Assembly: GCA_002433235.1 (NCBI GenBank)
Contig: DJHS01000097.1
Coordinates: 1 to 8,045, forward strand
DNA from: UBA6614 sp002433235
Lineage (GTDB): Bacteria; Verrucomicrobiota; Verrucomicrobiia; Limisphaerales; UBA1100
DNA: 8,045 nt
Direction of reading: 5' to 3'
Shown: piece by piece, positions 5,727 to 8,045 of the stretch
Layout: each line of letters begins with the position of its first letter
How positions within the stretch are numbered: position 1 is the stretch's first letter
The notes under the pieces: generated by a model
The model's database searches: none
Seen by the model: only the letters and a program-made list of their open reading frames with translations
Told to the model about the DNA's origin: nothing
Translations under genes and position numbers: made by a program

Positions 5727-6964
5727 TGCCCGTTCAACGGCCGGCCCGGTGGCGGCGGTGGCGGTTGTTTCCAGTTCCAGTCGGTGGTGTATTTGAAATT
5801 GAGGTGCGGCGTGGGCACGACGGCGTTGTTTTTGCTTTTGGAAATGAGCAACGCATCGAGCAGCGCACTGGTCATCAAGGTGCGCTCGGCGGGCCAGGCG
5901 GGTTTGCCGGTGTGAAACATCTGTTCAGTACCGTTCACGAGATAGGTGAAATGCATGTAAGGGCGGGCTTCCTGCGTCCAGAAGGTAGTGGAGCGTTTGC
6001 CGCCATCGGCGCGACGCCAGGCCACGGCCCATTCGGCTACCGTATAATTCAGCGTCAGCACATGCGCGCGGAGACCGTCGCGGTAATCGATGGTGAAGAG
6101 CACGGGCTCCTTCACCTGCTCGCGCAGGGGCGTGTCGAGGCGCTTGGTGACAGCGCTGCCTTTGAGGCGCTTGAGGGCGTCGTATAGGAGTTCGCGGTCG
6201 AACACCTTGTTTTCCATCGCCTGCCAAACCGCTTCGCCGGTGAGGGTGCGCACCTGCTTCACGCCGGTCTCGCCGCCGGCGCGGCGTTCGACGAGGCACT
6301 GCACCATTTCCAGCGCGTGAAAGCCGTAGGCATCGAGCGTGTGATACGACACGGCGACAATCTCCTTGAGCTTCGCACCGCGCTCCACATCCACCGGCGG
6401 ATAGCGCCACAGCACGGGCAGCGACGAGCCGGCCATCAGCGGCACTTTTAATTCCGCCGCCGTGTCGTAAAGCCACTTGGAGTCTTTCCAGTTGTCGGCC
6501 AAGTGCTTGTCGACAAACACCGGGACGCTTTGTCCGGTTTTGCGAAAGACCTTTTGCACCTCATTGAAGAGCCGGCGCTTGGGATAGATGGTGTTGCCGG
6601 TGGCGTTCTTCGGATACACGCCGTGCTCGGCGATCAGCAACACGCCATCCACCGCCAGCTTGCCCGTGCCCAGAGTGAGCGATTCCTCCACGGTGTTGTA
6701 AATGGGCACCTTGAATTGCTTGGACCACTTGCGACTCGTGTCACTCTTCGGCACCTGATCGGTATAGAGCGAAACCAGCTTAAGATTCGGCAGCTTGCCC
6801 TTGCCATCGAGTGTGTCGGTGAGCATCAACCGGCTCACAATCACATCTGCATGCGAGTTGTGCCGATACTCGGTGACGATCGCCGCGATGCGTTTGGGCG
6901 GAGCAGCGCAGGCGGCGGATAATGTGGCCAGAAACAGGGCTGTGAATTTGATTAGTGTGGTCAT
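5723..6964 (-). CDS. Secreted Gfo/Idh/MocA-like protein with degenerate nucleotide-binding motif
   Basis: This 413-residue protein starts at an ATG overlapping the upstream stop (6961-6964). A Sec signal peptide covers about residues 1-21 (TALFLATLSAACAA). C19 is not in a proper lipobox because the Leu is one position too far, so signal peptidase I cleavage is more likely. The N-terminal half resembles a Rossmann-type Gfo/Idh/MocA domain: R25-IAAIVTEYRHNSHADVI-42, VPIYNTVEESL (86-96), V105-DGVLLIAEHGVYP-118 where family members have a VDAVVIATP-like strand, and VPVFVDKHLADNW (147-159), the counterpart of the conserved K-P motif but with H after K. The Gly-rich dinucleotide motif is absent, replaced by TEYRHNSH. 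I recall similar secreted proteins in planctomycetes without a known activity. The C-terminus ends in a six-Pro stretch (401-406). It may bind a sugar or cofactor without being a dehydrogenase. Confidence 0.82.
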   Translation of the reverse strand: MTTLIKFTALFLATLSAACAAPPKRIAAIVTEYRHNSHADVIVSRLMLTDTLDGKGKLPNLKLVSLYTDQVPKSDTSRKWSKQFKVPIYNTVEESLTLGTGKLAVDGVLLIAEHGVYPKNATGNTIYPKRRLFNEVQKVFRKTGQSVPVFVDKHLADNWKDSKWLYDTAAELKVPLMAGSSLPVLWRYPPVDVERGAKLKEIVAVSYHTLDAYGFHALEMVQCLVERRAGGETGVKQVRTLTGEAVWQAMENKVFDRELLYDALKRLKGSAVTKRLDTPLREQVKEPVLFTIDYRDGLRAHVLTLNYTVAEWAVAWRRADGGKRSTTFWTQEARPYMHFTYLVNGTEQMFHTGKPAWPAERTLMTSALLDALLISKSKNNAVVPTPHLNFKYTTDWNWKQPPPPPPGRPLNGQ

Positions 6965-8045
6965 CGTAAAATCAGTGCCTCAGCAATATTGAGATTGAGC
7001 GTCACCTTGTTTCCATCCTTTTGAATGGCCGTGCCGGTGGCCGTGGTGAGTTTCTTGTTTGTCAAATCGGCAGGGAGGGTGACTTCAAGATTTTTCACGG
7101 GGCCGCCGCTCCAGTTGCTGAGGATCACCACGCTGCCCTTTGGCGAATCGATGATGTTGGCTTCGACAAGGAGTTCGGAGCACTTCACCGGGTTGGCGGC
7201 GGTGGTGTTGGCNNNNNNNNNNNNNNNNNNNNNNNNNNNNNNNNNNNNNNNNNNNNNNNNNNNNNNNNNNNNNNNNNNNNNNNNNNNNNNNNNNNNNNNN
7301 NNNNNNNNNNNNNNNNNNNNNNNNNNNNNNNNNNNNNNNNNNNNNNNNNNNNNNNNNNNNNNNNNNNNNNNNNNNNNNNNNNNNNNNNNNNNNNNNNNNN
7401 NNNNNNNNNNNNNNNNNNNNNNNNNNNNNNNNNNNNNNNNNNNNNNNNNNNNNNNNNNNNNNNNNNNNNNNNNNNNNNNNNNNNNNNNNNNNNNNNNNNN
7501 NNNNNNNNNNNNNNNNNNNNNNNNNNNNNNNNNNNNNNNNNNNNNNNNNNNNNNNNNAACTGGAGGAGCTTGGCGATGCGAGCATCGAACCGAGTGGGAA
7601 TTAAATGCGCGGAGGCTTGCGCCGTGGTGCCGCGGTCCACGGGCACTTTTGGTGTGCCCGGCGCAAAGTAGGTGAGCCCTGGCAGGAAGGCTGCGTAATG
7701 AGCTTGGCCACGGCCGTGGGTATGCAGCGTGAGCGCGGGTGAGCCGGACTTGAACTGCAGCTGCGTTTTGGCTCCGGCGAGCTTGACACGGCTTCGCACG
7801 CCGTATATCGGCGTGCTAACAGGTTCGCCTGCTATTTCATCCACCGGCGCGGCGAAGGGTAGCTCCTGTTTGACCATGCCGACGAACGAGGATGCCGGGG
7901 CATCGAGTCCAGCGGGGCTGACGCCCAGCACGCCGCGCAGGACAGTGTTAGGCTGGTTCAATTCGTCAAACATTCCTGCGCCAGCAGTGGCAAAGAGAGT
8001 GCCGCCGGCTTTCACCCATGCGGCGATGGCCTCGGAATCACGGCG
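6961..8045 (-). CDS. Partial GATase-like protein with C-terminal beta-rich domain, interrupted by assembly gap
   Basis: The gene enters from beyond the right edge and ends at TGA 6963-6961. The right segment (8045-7558) reads SEAIAAWVKAGGTLFATAGA and on to FDELNQPNTVLRGVLGV, a pattern seen in class I glutamine-amidotransferase-like or beta-galactosidase-trimerisation-like domains, where a helix and a WVxxGGTL strand precede a flexible loop. The left segment (7212-6961) reads SVVILSNWSGGPVKNLEVTL and ends in a LNLNIAEALILR stretch, like the C-terminal beta-sandwich of glycoside-hydrolase-type proteins. Both halves are open to the edges of the N run, but their frames disagree across it, so the gap length must be wrong or a frameshift is hidden. 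No catalytic residues are visible. I treat it as one gene because both halves are on the same strand and coherent. The start and any signal peptide lie outside the window. Confidence 0.72.
7213..7557. other. Assembly gap (345 Ns)
   Basis: A continuous run of N inside the partial minus-strand gene. Joining the two flanking open frames requires a true missing length of 1 modulo 3, whereas 345 is 0 modulo 3, so this is likely an estimated scaffold gap. Nothing can be said about its content beyond its being the middle of the same gene. Confidence 0.99.

Noticed and set aside
5723..5785. Lipoprotein or poly-Pro binding role for the tail of the Gfo/Idh/MocA-like protein
   Set aside because: Six prolines near a C-terminus are not evidence of a binding function, and the N-terminal C19 does not sit in a proper lipobox.
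1..8045. CRISPR array, insertion sequence, retron, toxin-antitoxin or phage defence system
   Set aside because: No spaced direct repeats, inverted terminal repeats, transposase, reverse transcriptase or small toxin-like gene pair could be seen on either strand.

Overview
The window looks like a draft or metagenome-derived scaffold from a GC-rich bacterium of the Planctomycetota/Verrucomicrobiota type. This placement is an inference from protein families, with no marker gene to confirm it. The supporting signs are a secreted alpha-alpha-toroid (prenyltransferase/squalene-oxidase repeat) protein, a zinc-ribbon/low-complexity/membrane-anchor protein, a secreted CBM9-like protein and a secreted Gfo/Idh/MocA-like protein. 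A run of 345 Ns (7213-7557) marks an assembly gap.

Layout: the left part (1-3096) is a plus-strand cluster of three genes. First is the 3' end of a Gly/Pro/Gln-rich protein (to 540). It overlaps by 4 nt a secreted toroid-repeat protein (537-1649). After 55 nt comes a protein with two zinc ribbons, a long Pro/Ala/Lys/Gly-rich linker, one membrane helix and a C-terminal beta-like domain (1705-3096). The right part (3093-8045) is entirely minus strand. In transcription order it holds a gap-interrupted partial gene with a GATase-like region and a C-terminal beta-rich domain (8045-6961), a secreted Gfo/Idh/MocA-like protein (6964-5723), a secreted CBM9-like protein (5726-4917), a 70-nt spacer with a possible dispersed repeat, an aldo/keto reductase (4846-3848) and a short-chain dehydrogenase (3848-3093).

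The minus-strand genes are tightly packed (two 4-nt ATGA overlaps and one TAGTG junction), which suggests one or two operons. The first three look like exported proteins, two of them with families or folds often tied to polysaccharide or sugar handling. The last two are cytoplasmic-type NAD(P)H oxidoreductases. A sugar or sugar-derivative processing role is a reasonable guess, but no substrate can be read from the sequence. The plus-strand and minus-strand clusters converge with interlocked stop codons (3093-3096), leaving no room for a terminator between them. I see no tRNA, rRNA, CRISPR array, insertion sequence, phage gene or recognisable defence system. The window is mostly ordinary, with several poorly described protein architectures.
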